This document shows, one piece after another, positions 1 to 7,375 of a stretch of 11,316 nucleotides of DNA. The stretch lies in NCBI GenBank assembly GCA_003530935.1, contig DPEO01000144.1, positions 3,144 to 14,459 of the forward strand, in the 5' to 3' direction. Under the pieces are notes generated by a model. That model did not search any database. It was not told the DNA's origin and saw only the letters and a list, made by a program, of their open reading frames with translations. Both the position numbers and the translations under genes were made by a program. The stretch comes from Desulfomicrobiaceae bacterium (GTDB taxonomy: Bacteria; Desulfobacterota; Desulfovibrionia; Desulfovibrionales; Desulfomicrobiaceae). Position 1 is the first letter of the stretch; every line of letters begins with the position of its first letter.

Positions 1-2
1 CC

Positions 3-683
3 ACCAACGTGCTCGTGCGGGTGGATACCGCCACTTCGGTGGGGGCCGTGGGGAGCATCAGCTACTCCTACAGCACCGACGGCGGAACGACGTGGTCCAC
101 GGGGCATAGCGCGCCCAATGGGAGCAATCCTGTGCTTCCGGTCCCTGGCGGTGAGGTGCGGCTTACCCTGGGGCCGGGCGGGGAGTCGGCGCTGCCCCAG
201 AATGCCCTGTTCGTGGTGCGGCCCACCAGCGCCAGCCACGAGGTGGACGTGGCCTTGGGGTCGCGGGTGCGGCTCAACGACGTGGGCATGGAGATCTTTG
301 GCGGGGTGTTTGCCTTGGGCGCGGTCACGGACACGGCCGATGCCAATCGGGCGAGCAATCTCTTGGTGGCTGCGGCCAAGCTGGTGGCGGCGCTGGAAAC
401 CAACGACCAGCAGGGGTGCGGCCGGGCGGTGGAGTCCATCAAAGAGGCGCGTTCCGCCCTGTCGGTCAACATGGCCTCCATTGGCGCGCGGGAGAATCGC
501 CTGGAAGTGGCCTCCACGGTGCTCTCAGGCCTCAAACTCGACGAAACCGAGCGCTTGAGTCGCGTGGAGGACGTGGACGTGGCCGAGCTCATGACCCGTT
601 TGGCCAGCCAGCAGATGGCCTACGAGGCGGTGCTGCGGTCTTCGTCATACATCCTGCGCCAGAGCCTGGCCAACTACCTCTAG
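3..683 (+). CDS. flgL: Flagellar hook-associated protein FlgL, C-terminal part (5' end outside window)
   Basis: FlgL (HAP3) joins the flagellar hook to the filament and is exported by the flagellar type III system. The reading frame is open from the left edge, so the gene begins upstream; about 226 residues are visible. The last ~100 residues resemble the D0/D1 C-terminal helices of flagellin and HAP3 proteins: a region with ALETND, then NMASIGARENRLEVA, then SRVEDVDVAELMTRLASQQ and an end in ILRQSLANYL, the usual FlgL/flagellin terminal helix. The upstream Ser/Gly/Thr-rich part is a variable surface domain. csrA follows after 8 bases, and its Shine-Dalgarno overlaps the flgL stop codon. FlgL is preferred over flagellin because of the csrA-fliW context and the terminal motif. 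FlgK would be expected just upstream, outside the window. Confidence 0.88.
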   Translation, partial: TNVLVRVDTATSVGAVGSISYSYSTDGGTTWSTGHSAPNGSNPVLPVPGGEVRLTLGPGGESALPQNALFVVRPTSASHEVDVALGSRVRLNDVGMEIFGGVFALGAVTDTADANRASNLLVAAAKLVAALETNDQQGCGRAVESIKEARSALSVNMASIGARENRLEVASTVLSGLKLDETERLSRVEDVDVAELMTRLASQQMAYEAVLRSSSYILRQSLANYL

Positions 684-691
684 GAGCAGGC

Positions 692-934
692 ATGCTCATC
701 TTGTCGCGGAAAGTGGGAGAGAGCCTGATCCTGGGGGAGGATATCCGCATCACGGTGCTTGCGGTGCGGGGCCAGCAGGTGCGGCTTGGCTTGGAGATCC
801 CGGCGGAGGTGCCGGTATTTCGGGAGGAAATCTACCTCAAGGTGCGGGAGGCCAACACGGCCGCCCTGGAAACCGATGAACACGATCTTTTGGCGGCGGC
901 ATCATTATGGAACAGCGAAACACACGAGTCATAG
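692..934 (+). CDS. csrA: Carbon storage regulator CsrA (translational regulator)
   Basis: Small dimeric RNA-binding protein that binds GGA motifs near ribosome binding sites and controls translation, in many bacteria of flagellin mRNA. The 80-residue product starts with MLILSRKVGESLILG and has the VRLGLEIP core and the VFREEIY segment with Arg44, the conserved RNA-contact residue. It is longer than the ~61-residue enterobacterial CsrA: residues ~50-80 form an acidic, Ala-rich tail. Such C-terminal extensions are typical of species that use FliW, which binds that region. The start at 692 is set by an AGGAG (682-686) five bases upstream that overlaps the flgL stop codon; this GGA-containing site could also be an autoregulatory target (inference). 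The last 28 bases overlap fliW. Confidence 0.97.
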   Translation: MLILSRKVGESLILGEDIRITVLAVRGQQVRLGLEIPAEVPVFREEIYLKVREANTAALETDEHDLLAAASLWNSETHES

Positions 935-1380
935 CCTCCCGGGTGGGAAAGGTGGCCGTGGATCCGGCCTCGGTCTTGACTTTTCCCCATGGCCTCATCG
1001 GATTTGAGCGGCTGCGGGATTTCGTGCTGGTGGATTTCAAGCCCGGCACGCCGTTTCGGTACCTCCAAAGTCTCGAGCGAGCCGAAGTGGGTTTTTTGGT
1101 GGCCGATCCCTTCGCCTTTCTCGGGGAGTACCGCATTCAGGTGGGCAGCGCCGAGGAGCGGATCCTCAAGGTGCGCTCCGTACGGGAATTGGTGGTGCTG
1201 GTGCTGGTGACGGTGCCCAAAGGTCGGCCCGAGGACACCAGTCTCAACCTCATGGGGCCGCTCTGCCTCAATGTGCGGGAGCGCATTGGTCTGCAAGTCC
1301 CTCAAGCGGGCATGCGTCCTGCCCGGGTGCTGCTGCGCGACTGCGGCGGGGAGTCTCTCGTGATGGCGCGGGCAGGTTAG
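907..1380 (+). CDS. fliW: Flagellar assembly factor FliW, CsrA antagonist
   Basis: FliW binds CsrA and relieves its repression of flagellin translation; it is itself bound by flagellin, which closes a homeostatic loop. The 157-residue product has the family signature regions: FPHGLIGFE (residues 26-34), FRYLQSLE (50-57), FLVADPF (63-69) and NLMGPLCLN (114-122). The length is normal for the family. The start at ATG 907 lies inside csrA, and no good Shine-Dalgarno precedes it (only a GGCGGCGG run), so translation probably depends on ribosomes finishing csrA. This would tie antagonist output to CsrA output. The stop codon overlaps the end of the oppositely oriented flgM by four bases, leaving no room for a terminator between them. 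Confidence 0.96.
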   Translation: MEQRNTRVIASRVGKVAVDPASVLTFPHGLIGFERLRDFVLVDFKPGTPFRYLQSLERAEVGFLVADPFAFLGEYRIQVGSAEERILKVRSVRELVVLVLVTVPKGRPEDTSLNLMGPLCLNVRERIGLQVPQAGMRPARVLLRDCGGESLVMARAG

Positions 1381-1676
1381 CCCCAGAGGTCGAGGTCATG
1401 GCGCACCAGGGCGGCGGCGATGTCCTCGCTCTTGGGCGCGTAGGTGCCTGCAGCCACCTGGGCCTTGAGGGCCGCCACCTTGTGCGCCCGCACCCCGTCG
1501 GCTTCGGTGGCGGCGGTGAGTACGGCGGCCTTGCGCCGGCCTTCCTCGGAAAGGGACACCCGGTCCGTTTCCGGGGTGGGGCTGCGGTGGCGCGCCGCCT
1601 CGGCACGTTCGAACTCCGGGGTGAGGCGCTGGGCTTCATAGCCCGCCAGGGGGGACGTGATGGTCTTGATGGCCAT
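1377..1676 (-). CDS. flgM: Anti-sigma-28 factor FlgM
   Basis: FlgM holds the flagellar sigma factor FliA (sigma-28) inactive until the hook is complete and FlgM is exported. The 99-residue product has the usual build: a polar, disordered-looking N-terminal half (PTPETDRVSLSEEGRR at 33-48) and a C-terminal half with the family pattern VAALKAQVAAGTYAPKSEDIA followed by an AALVRHDLDLW end. ATG 1676 is preceded by AGGAG (1683-1687 on the complement) at five-base spacing, overlapping the TAG stop of the upstream gene. It is the second gene of a two-gene unit read from a sigma-28 promoter at 2130-2156, so FliA would drive its own inhibitor, as in other flagellar systems. Its 3' end overlaps fliW tail to tail. 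Confidence 0.9.
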   Translation of the reverse strand: MAIKTITSPLAGYEAQRLTPEFERAEAARHRSPTPETDRVSLSEEGRRKAAVLTAATEADGVRAHKVAALKAQVAAGTYAPKSEDIAAALVRHDLDLWG

Positions 1677-1685
1677 GGGGGTCTC

Positions 1686-2105
1686 CTACAGCATGGTTGC
1701 ATCCACTTTGTGGTAGGTGATCTGCCACAAGCGCTGCATGAACCGGTCTTTTTCGCCGTTGGTTATAGCACGAGGCGTGCCGTTTTCGTCTTTGCGCAGG
1801 ATTTCCAACTCATCGCCGTCCGGGGGATACCGAAAGACCAAGCCCGGGCCGAATTCTTCGTCCAAAGCTTGACGGATTTCCTGCACCACAGGGTTGGTGC
1901 TGGTGGAGCCCACCAGGTTGTCCACGATCTCCCGTGCCACCCGCTCCACCAACAGGCGGCGTTTGGCCTCCTGGGAGATGGAGACGCTGTCGGCCGCGTC
2001 GCGCTGGCTCATGAACTTCTTGAGCCGCGAGATGCGCCGCCCGGTATCCATCTGCTGGTCATAGGTGCGCAGCACGTTTTTGACGAGAAAGGGACTGATG
2101 GTCAC
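1686..2105 (-). CDS. DVU0524-like FlgM-associated protein, function unknown
   Basis: Protein of 139 residues starting with a GTG codon at 2105, supported by AAGGAG (2113-2118 on the complement) seven bases upstream. It has no signal peptide or membrane segment. The N-terminal half is basic and helical (TGRRISRLKKFM, then DSVSISQEAKRRLLVERVAREIVDNL); the C-terminal half is acidic (LDEEFGPGLVFRYPPDGDELEILRKDE) and ends with a helix rich in aromatics (FMQRLWQITYHKV). It resembles, from memory, a Desulfovibrio family named after DVU0524 and described as FlgM-associated. It is the first gene after a sigma-28 promoter and sits nine bases upstream of flgM. The DSVSISQEAKR segment looks like the DRVSLSEEGRR stretch of FlgM. 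A role as FlgM partner, chaperone or modulator is inferred only from position. Confidence 0.72.
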   Translation of the reverse strand: MTISPFLVKNVLRTYDQQMDTGRRISRLKKFMSQRDAADSVSISQEAKRRLLVERVAREIVDNLVGSTSTNPVVQEIRQALDEEFGPGLVFRYPPDGDELEILRKDENGTPRAITNGEKDRFMQRLWQITYHKVDATML

Positions 2106-2129
2106 GGCAAGGCTCCTTCTTGTCTCGAC

Positions 2130-2156
2130 CTATCGGCCGCGAGCCAAAAAACTTTA
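2130..2156 (-). promoter_or_regulatory. Sigma-28 (FliA) promoter of the DVU0524-like/flgM operon
   Basis: On the minus strand a -35 element TAAAGTTT (2149-2156), an 11-base spacer (2138-2148) and a -10 element GCCGATAG (2130-2137) match the flagellar sigma consensus TAAAGTTT-N11-GCCGATAA at 15 of 16 positions. The -10 lies about 25 bases upstream of the GTG start at 2105, which leaves room for the transcription start and the AAGGAG ribosome binding site. This directly supports late (class 3) flagellar expression of the flgM unit. Confidence 0.93.
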
Positions 2157-2169
2157 GGGCAGATGCGCC

Positions 2170-2212
2170 AAAAAAGAAATGCCCCGGCAAGGAAGCTCTC
2201 CTGGCCGGGGCA
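2170..2212 (-). terminator. Intrinsic terminator of the glutamate synthase operon
   Basis: Minus-strand hairpin 20 bases past the stop of the last glt gene. A 9-bp GC-rich stem (2180-2188 paired with 2204-2212, TGCCCCGGC/GCCGGGGCA) is extended inside the loop by AGGA/TCCT (2190-2193 with 2199-2202). It is followed by TTTCTTTTTT (complement of 2170-2179). It separates the glt operon from the sigma-28 promoter just downstream. Confidence 0.93.
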
Positions 2213-2232
2213 GAGGGATGCCGTTGGGGGCG

Positions 2233-4614
2233 CTAGCCCATGGGAGTATTGGGGACCATGTGCCAGATGCCGCAAGGGCAGGAGTCGGCGCAGAACCCGC
2301 AGCCAATGCAGCGTTTGGGATCGCTCACCATGGCAAAGCCGCCGTCCTCCAGACTCTGGCGGGAAATGGCCCCGCGTGGGCAGATGGCTTCGCAGGTGCC
2401 GCAGTCCCGGCATACGCCGCAGGAGGCGCATTCACTGGCGCATTCTTCCACGGACTCGAAACTGGCGCGGCGTGGATCGAAGTAGGCCAGGTGCATGCGC
2501 GTGGTGTCGATGGTCTCGGAAAGGAGGTTTCCGGGGTCCATGACCTCGTGGCGCAGGGCCTGGGCGTCGGCGATTTCTGCCGTGTCCGACAGGGGGCGGG
2601 TGCCGCGGTGGATGCCGTCGATGGTCTCGGCTACGCGCCGACCGTCGCCGATGGCCTGGGTGAGCAGGCCCAGGCGCACCACGTCGCCGATGGCGAAGAC
2701 CCTCGGGTCCGTGGTCTGGCCGAACTGGTTGACCGTGACAAAGCCGCGTTCGCGGGCGATGTCTTCGGGGATGGCCGAGAGGTCCGGGGCGTCGCCGATG
2801 GACACGATGACCGTGTCCGCAGGCAGCAGTCGACCGTCGGTGAGCAGCACGCCTTCCGCCGTGATCTCCTTGGTGAAGCACGGCCACAGGAAGCGGGCCC
2901 CGGCGCGCTCGGCCTCTTCCCGCTCCTTGCCGAAGGAGGCGGGTTTTTGCACGTCGATGAGGGTGATGTCCGTGGCCCCCAGACGCGCGGCCTCGGTGGC
3001 CACGTCGCAGCCCACGTTGCCGGCGCCGATGATGACCACGCGTCGGCCCACCTGGGCGGAGCCGCGCTTGGCTGCCTTGAGGAAGTCCAGGGCCGTGATC
3101 AGGCGCTCTTTGCCGGGTACCGGCAGGGTGCGCGGCATGCTTGCGCCGGTGGCCAGGATCACGAAGTCGTGACGCTGGCGGATGGACTGGAATTCCTCCG
3201 GGGTCAGTGGTGTTTGCAGTTGTACGTGACCGATGACCTGGCGGGCGCGTTCGAGCTCCGCCTCCAGCACGGCGCGGGGGATGCGGCTTTCGGGGATGGC
3301 GGCGCTGAGTTTCCCGCCCAATTGTTCTTCGCGGTCGTAGACCACAGGATTGTGTCCCAGCAGACGCAGCTGCCAGGCCGCGGAAATGCCCGCAGGGCCG
3401 CCGCCGAGGATGGGCACCGAGGCCCCCGTGATGGGGGGAAGCTCCGGCATGCCGGCCTGCTCGCTCGCCCGGCCGAGGAGTCGCACGTCCACCGGGGCCA
3501 TGCGGTCCAGGTTGCGGGTGCACCCCTGCATGCACAGGTTGGGGCAGAGATAGCCGCACACCGTGGCCGGGAAGGGGGTGTAACGCAGGGCGAGGTTCAC
3601 GGCCTCGTCCATGCGGCCGGCGCGGATGAAGGCCCAGCGCTCCCGCACCGGGATGCCCGTGGGACAGCTGGACTGGCAGGGCGGCAAGTATTTGCAGTTT
3701 TCCCATACGGGCACCATGCGCCGGAGCTCGTCGGTGACGATGTAGCCGATGGGGGAGCGGTCCAGGGTGGTGAGGTCGCCGATGAGTCCGCCGCGGCCCA
3801 GTTCTCCGTCCCACACCTGGGCGCGGAATTCGGCCATGGAGCGGCGTTTCTTGGTGAGTTTTTCCTGGGGCGAGCGCGCCACCACCAGGTGCCAATCCTC
3901 ACGGCAGGCAAGTTTGGGCAGGAGGTCGCTTTTGCCGACGCGTTCCAGAAAGTCTGCGAGTCCGGCGCGCAACCACTGCCAGTCCTCGTCGCCCAGGGGC
4001 ACGTGTTTGGCGTCCGGCGGACTCACCCATTGTTCGGGGCCGCGGTAGAAGATGCGTCCGCCCACCATGCCCACGCAGGGCCGGTATCCGAGCACCTGAT
4101 CCGGGTCCGGGGCATCCACGCCGCACACCACGGCGATGCCGCCGGCCATGAATTCGGCGAAATAGTCGCCCACCCCGCCGAGCACCCACAGCTCGGGCGG
4201 GGCAAAGCGGGGGTTGTGTTTGGTCATGGTCATGCCGCGGGAGCCGATGTGTCCGGCCACCCAGAGCTTGCCCTGGGCCATGGCATTGGCCGTGCCGTTG
4301 CCGGCGTTGCCGTGGACGATGATATGGGCGCCGGCGTTGAGCCAGCCGGTATCGTCCGAGGCCGGGCCCATGACTTCGATGGTGGTGCCGGGAAAACCAA
4401 AAGAACCCAGACGCTGCCCCGCGTGCCCGGTGACCGTGACCTGTACGGGCTCGGTGGCCGAGACCCAAAGCCGTCCGCCGATGCCATGCTGGCCGAAGGC
4501 CTCGATGGAGAGGCGCCGGGCCCCGGCGGTCACGGCCTGTTGGATGCGTTCCTCCAGGATGCGGGACTCCAGGCGGACGCCGTTTTCGTTTCCAGAGATG
4601 TGCACGTGTTCCAT
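2233..4614 (-). CDS. gltD: Glutamate synthase subunit: GXGXG domain fused to GltD-like flavoprotein and ferredoxin domain
   Basis: 793-residue fusion in the split glutamate synthase (GOGAT) system. Residues ~1-250 are the GXGXG beta-helix that normally ends the large GOGAT subunit (GQHGIGG, GHAG, GNAGNG, GGVGD repeats). Residues ~290-700 are GltD-like: an N-terminal Fe-S region with Cys307, 313, 317 and Cys353, 357, 361, 365; an FAD motif GGGPAG (404-409); a second nucleotide motif GAGNVG (530-535); and the FAD-closing FAIGD (640-644). The C-terminus (725-781) adds a ferredoxin domain with about twelve Cys, including CIGCGFCADSCP. It would feed electrons from NAD(P)H or a ferredoxin to the FMN subunit encoded 11 bases upstream. 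The segment after the second motif reads LIDVQKP, without the Arg pair expected for NADPH binding. ATG 4614 follows a GAGGG. The gene symbol is approximate because of the fusion. Confidence 0.92.
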   Translation of the reverse strand: MEHVHISGNENGVRLESRILEERIQQAVTAGARRLSIEAFGQHGIGGRLWVSATEPVQVTVTGHAGQRLGSFGFPGTTIEVMGPASDDTGWLNAGAHIIVHGNAGNGTANAMAQGKLWVAGHIGSRGMTMTKHNPRFAPPELWVLGGVGDYFAEFMAGGIAVVCGVDAPDPDQVLGYRPCVGMVGGRIFYRGPEQWVSPPDAKHVPLGDEDWQWLRAGLADFLERVGKSDLLPKLACREDWHLVVARSPQEKLTKKRRSMAEFRAQVWDGELGRGGLIGDLTTLDRSPIGYIVTDELRRMVPVWENCKYLPPCQSSCPTGIPVRERWAFIRAGRMDEAVNLALRYTPFPATVCGYLCPNLCMQGCTRNLDRMAPVDVRLLGRASEQAGMPELPPITGASVPILGGGPAGISAAWQLRLLGHNPVVYDREEQLGGKLSAAIPESRIPRAVLEAELERARQVIGHVQLQTPLTPEEFQSIRQRHDFVILATGASMPRTLPVPGKERLITALDFLKAAKRGSAQVGRRVVIIGAGNVGCDVATEAARLGATDITLIDVQKPASFGKEREEAERAGARFLWPCFTKEITAEGVLLTDGRLLPADTVIVSIGDAPDLSAIPEDIARERGFVTVNQFGQTTDPRVFAIGDVVRLGLLTQAIGDGRRVAETIDGIHRGTRPLSDTAEIADAQALRHEVMDPGNLLSETIDTTRMHLAYFDPRRASFESVEECASECASCGVCRDCGTCEAICPRGAISRQSLEDGGFAMVSDPKRCIGCGFCADSCPCGIWHMVPNTPMG

Positions 4615-4625
4615 GATGTCCCTCG

Positions 4626-6260
4626 TTAAACGACGTAGCGGATCTGCAAGCGGTCAGCGGCATCTTTGTCATTGATGCCGATGGCGTCGGACATGCCGAT
4701 GGGCAGGGAGGTGGAGCGGCCCAAGGGGGCGACGATCTTCTTGAGCTCGGTGTCGAAGCTCACGAAGAGGTCCACCAGGCGCTCGGCCACCTTTTCCGGA
4801 TCCAGGCGGCGGTAGAGGCGCGGGTCTTGGGACGTGATGCCCTTGGGGCATTTGCCGATGTTGCAGATGTTGCACCGGTCGGACTCCGATCCCACGCACC
4901 CGGCCGCGGCCTGCATGGCGTACTTGCCGATCTGTACCGCCGAGGCGCCCAGCATGATGAGGGCCGCGGCGTTGGCCGCCAGATTGCCGTTCTTGCCGAT
5001 GCCGCCGCCGGCGATGAGAGGGATCTCGTTCTGTTTGCCCAGGGCGCACAGGGTGAGGTAGCAATCGCGGATGTTGGAGGCGATGGGCGCGCCCATGTGG
5101 TCCATGGAGACGTTGTAGGCCGCGCCGGTGCCGCCGTCTTCGCCGTCGATGGCCAGGGCCGCGGCGTACGGGTTGCGGGTGAGGTTGTTGAGTACCGAGG
5201 TGGCGGTGGTGGTGCCGGAGATCTTGGGGTACACCGGCACACGAAATCCCCAGGCCATGCTCATGGACTGGATCATCTTGGCCACGGCCTCTTCGATGGA
5301 ATACTTGGTCTGGTGGGTGGGCGGGCTGGGCAGGCTGACTCCCGGCGGCACCCCGCGGATGGCGGCGATGAGTTGGTTCACCTTGTGCCACATGAGGAGC
5401 CCCCCGTCGCCGGGCTTGGCCCCTTGGCCGTACTTGATCTCCACGGCGCAGGGGTCCTCCTTCATGTGCGGGATGGCGTGGATGATTTCGTCCCAGCCGA
5501 AATACCCCGAGGCGATCTGGAGGATGACGTACTTGAGGAAGCGGGAGCGCAACAGCCGCGGCGGCACGCCGCCTTCACCGGTGCAGATGCGAACCGGCAT
5601 CCCCAACTCTTCGTTGAGGTACGCCACGCCCATTTGCAGGCCTTCCCACATGTTGGGCGAGAGCGCGCCGAAGGACATGCTCCCAATCATGAGTGGGTAG
5701 ATTTCCCGCACCGGGGGGACCCAGCCCCCGTCCAGGGCGGCGCGCACACCCTCCTGGGGTGGGAGCACCCGGCCGAGCAGGGTGCGCAGGTCGAACTCAT
5801 GCCGGCCGGCATCGAGGGCCGGGTCCGTGAGCATGGAGATGCGGATGAATTTGATGCGGTCGAGGACCGATTCGTTATCGTTGCGCCGTCCCCCACGGGT
5901 GCGCGCCTGGCCGCCGATATTGCGGTGCATGCGCAGCTTGTCCTTTTCGTCCGAGTGCATGGGCATGATGGCGTCGTTGGGACACACCAGGGTGCAGGTG
6001 GCGCAGCCCACACAGGCGCGGTGGGGTTCGGTGCATTGTTGGATGCCGTAACGGATGGACCAGGTGGTCTTGGGGCGTGTGGAGAGCGAGGGATGGGCGT
6101 GGATTTCCCGCTTGCGAAACACCCCGAGACGAATGGCGCCCACCGGGCAGACACTGGTACACGCGCCGCACAGGGTGCAGCGTTCTTCCCGCCACTGGAT
6201 CTGCCAGGGCAGGTCTTTGATGCTCAGCTGTGAAGGGGAAGCGGCTGTGTTTGCCGACAT
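4626..6260 (-). CDS. gltB: Glutamate synthase FMN/iron-sulfur catalytic subunit with N-terminal ferredoxin domain
   Basis: 544-residue synthase subunit that makes glutamate from 2-oxoglutarate and ammonia delivered by the amidotransferase subunit. Residues 28-38 (CTLCGACTSVC) and 83-93 (CVGCATCTLVC), with Cys76, form an N-terminal ferredoxin domain. The FMN TIM barrel follows, with SMSFGALSP (194-202), KYGQGAKPGDGG (276-287), DGEDGGTGAA (372-381) and PLIAGGGIGKNG (414-425). Cys455, 463, 466 and 471 form the iron-sulfur loop near the FMN site. The barrel is the archaeal-type single-domain form, lacking the amidotransferase and GXGXG parts, which are separate genes here. ATG 6260 is chosen because AGGAGG lies seven bases upstream; the open frame extends further but only through the amidotransferase gene. 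It overlaps that gene by 37 bases, so the two are probably translationally coupled. Confidence 0.95.
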   Translation of the reverse strand: MSANTAASPSQLSIKDLPWQIQWREERCTLCGACTSVCPVGAIRLGVFRKREIHAHPSLSTRPKTTWSIRYGIQQCTEPHRACVGCATCTLVCPNDAIMPMHSDEKDKLRMHRNIGGQARTRGGRRNDNESVLDRIKFIRISMLTDPALDAGRHEFDLRTLLGRVLPPQEGVRAALDGGWVPPVREIYPLMIGSMSFGALSPNMWEGLQMGVAYLNEELGMPVRICTGEGGVPPRLLRSRFLKYVILQIASGYFGWDEIIHAIPHMKEDPCAVEIKYGQGAKPGDGGLLMWHKVNQLIAAIRGVPPGVSLPSPPTHQTKYSIEEAVAKMIQSMSMAWGFRVPVYPKISGTTTATSVLNNLTRNPYAAALAIDGEDGGTGAAYNVSMDHMGAPIASNIRDCYLTLCALGKQNEIPLIAGGGIGKNGNLAANAAALIMLGASAVQIGKYAMQAAAGCVGSESDRCNICNIGKCPKGITSQDPRLYRRLDPEKVAERLVDLFVSFDTELKKIVAPLGRSTSLPIGMSDAIGINDKDAADRLQIRYVV

Positions 6261-7354
6261 ACGGTTACCTCCTGGCGCGAGGGGCCAACGATGACGGTGT
6301 CGAGGTGCATGGGCTGGACGTCTTTGGAGCGGTCCCGATCCGGGATGGCGAAGTCCAGGCCGCAGATTTCCGAAGAAAAGGCGAACAGGCCGGGCCGACC
6401 GCCCACCACGCCGGGCCGCAGCTTCTTGCTGTCCTGCACCATGAACATGGTGCCGCCGGGGATGGCGCCGATGACGCAATTGGGACCGTCGATGATCATG
6501 CGGCGGCACAGCTGCTTGAGGCGGGCAAGAAACGCCTTTTGGGGGTGGTTTTCCAACTCGTGGTCCTTGAGGGGCGTGATGATGTGCTTGTACGCTTCGA
6601 GCGGCAGGCCCAGGACCTTGAGGGTGTAGTGGAGGATGTGGGTGAAGACCTCGGAGTCGGAATTGTAGCCTTCGTAGCCAGGGACGCCCTGATTCATGAG
6701 GAAATCGCGGATGGGCACGAAGGCGGTGTTTTCGCCGTTGGTCATGGTGGAGATCCCTTGGATGAAGAAGGGATGGCAGGCGTAGAGATTGATGGCGTAG
6801 TTGGTGTTCTGCCGGCCTTGGGCCAGGATGGTGCGGCACAGAAGTTCGTCCCTCTCCACGCCCAGGTATTCTCCCACCTGCAACGGATCACCGATCTCCT
6901 TGATCATGGCTGCGTCGGGCCAGAAGGAAAACACGATGATGTCTTCGTTTTCGAGCCCCATGTGCCGGAGTTCGAGGCGCGTGCGCACCAGGGCGAGCTC
7001 CCGCTCCTGCTGGGGAAGCGCGGCGATGTGCGCGGGCATGTCGTATACCCGCAGCACGTACACGTCCCGCTCCGGGGTCCAGCGGGGGCGTGGCCCTTGG
7101 GGCGTGATGGGCAGTTCCCACAGCGGCGTGAAGCCCCAATCCTCCATGGCGGCGTCCAGGCGCCGCAGCCCTTCCCGGGTGCAGATGCCCGAGAGGATGG
7201 GCTTGTCCTTGAAGGCGGCCAGCGGGCCGCCGAAGTCCGAGAGAAAGAGCCCTACTCCAGAGCCATCATGCCCCTCGCGCATGACATCGAGGGCGCGAAT
7301 GGCGTGCATGGGGGAAACGGGCTCACTCGCGGTGAGCGCAAAGAGTCGGCACAT
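6224..7354 (-). CDS. Glutamate synthase amidotransferase subunit (class II glutamine amidotransferase)
   Basis: 376-residue protein equivalent to the N-terminal domain of large GOGAT. It hydrolyses glutamine and passes ammonia to the FMN subunit. The start at 7354 gives MCRLFAL, so removal of Met exposes Cys as the N-terminal nucleophile, the hallmark of class II (Ntn) amidotransferases. GGGAG six to seven bases upstream supports this start. Other family features are HDGSGVGL (29-36), the TNGEN loop (205-209), YNSDSEVF (230-237) and FAFSSEICGLD (324-334). It is the first gene of the operon. Upstream lies an AT-rich region with repeats (7376-7445), the probable promoter/operator. A longer frame starting at 7408 would bury the Cys and is not supported. 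Confidence 0.94.
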   Translation of the reverse strand: MCRLFALTASEPVSPMHAIRALDVMREGHDGSGVGLFLSDFGGPLAAFKDKPILSGICTREGLRRLDAAMEDWGFTPLWELPITPQGPRPRWTPERDVYVLRVYDMPAHIAALPQQERELALVRTRLELRHMGLENEDIIVFSFWPDAAMIKEIGDPLQVGEYLGVERDELLCRTILAQGRQNTNYAINLYACHPFFIQGISTMTNGENTAFVPIRDFLMNQGVPGYEGYNSDSEVFTHILHYTLKVLGLPLEAYKHIITPLKDHELENHPQKAFLARLKQLCRRMIIDGPNCVIGAIPGGTMFMVQDSKKLRPGVVGGRPGLFAFSSEICGLDFAIPDRDRSKDVQPMHLDTVIVGPSRQEVTVCRQTQPLPLHS

Positions 7355-7375
7355 AGATGTCTCCCTCAACTGATG

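Noticed and set aside
416..691. Upstream extension of the csrA frame
   Set aside because: It lies within flgL in another frame; csrA starts at the conserved MLIL with a good ribosome binding site at 682-686.
2179..4629. Long open frame (816 codons) on the plus strand opposite the glutamate synthase fusion
   Set aside because: It is antisense to a gene with clear domains, is low-complexity in composition (Gly/Ala/His/Arg-rich) and has no recognisable domain; long antisense frames are common in GC-rich genes.
6261..6839. Longer start for the FMN subunit
   Set aside because: The added residues come from the amidotransferase gene in another frame, and AGGAGG marks the start at 6260.
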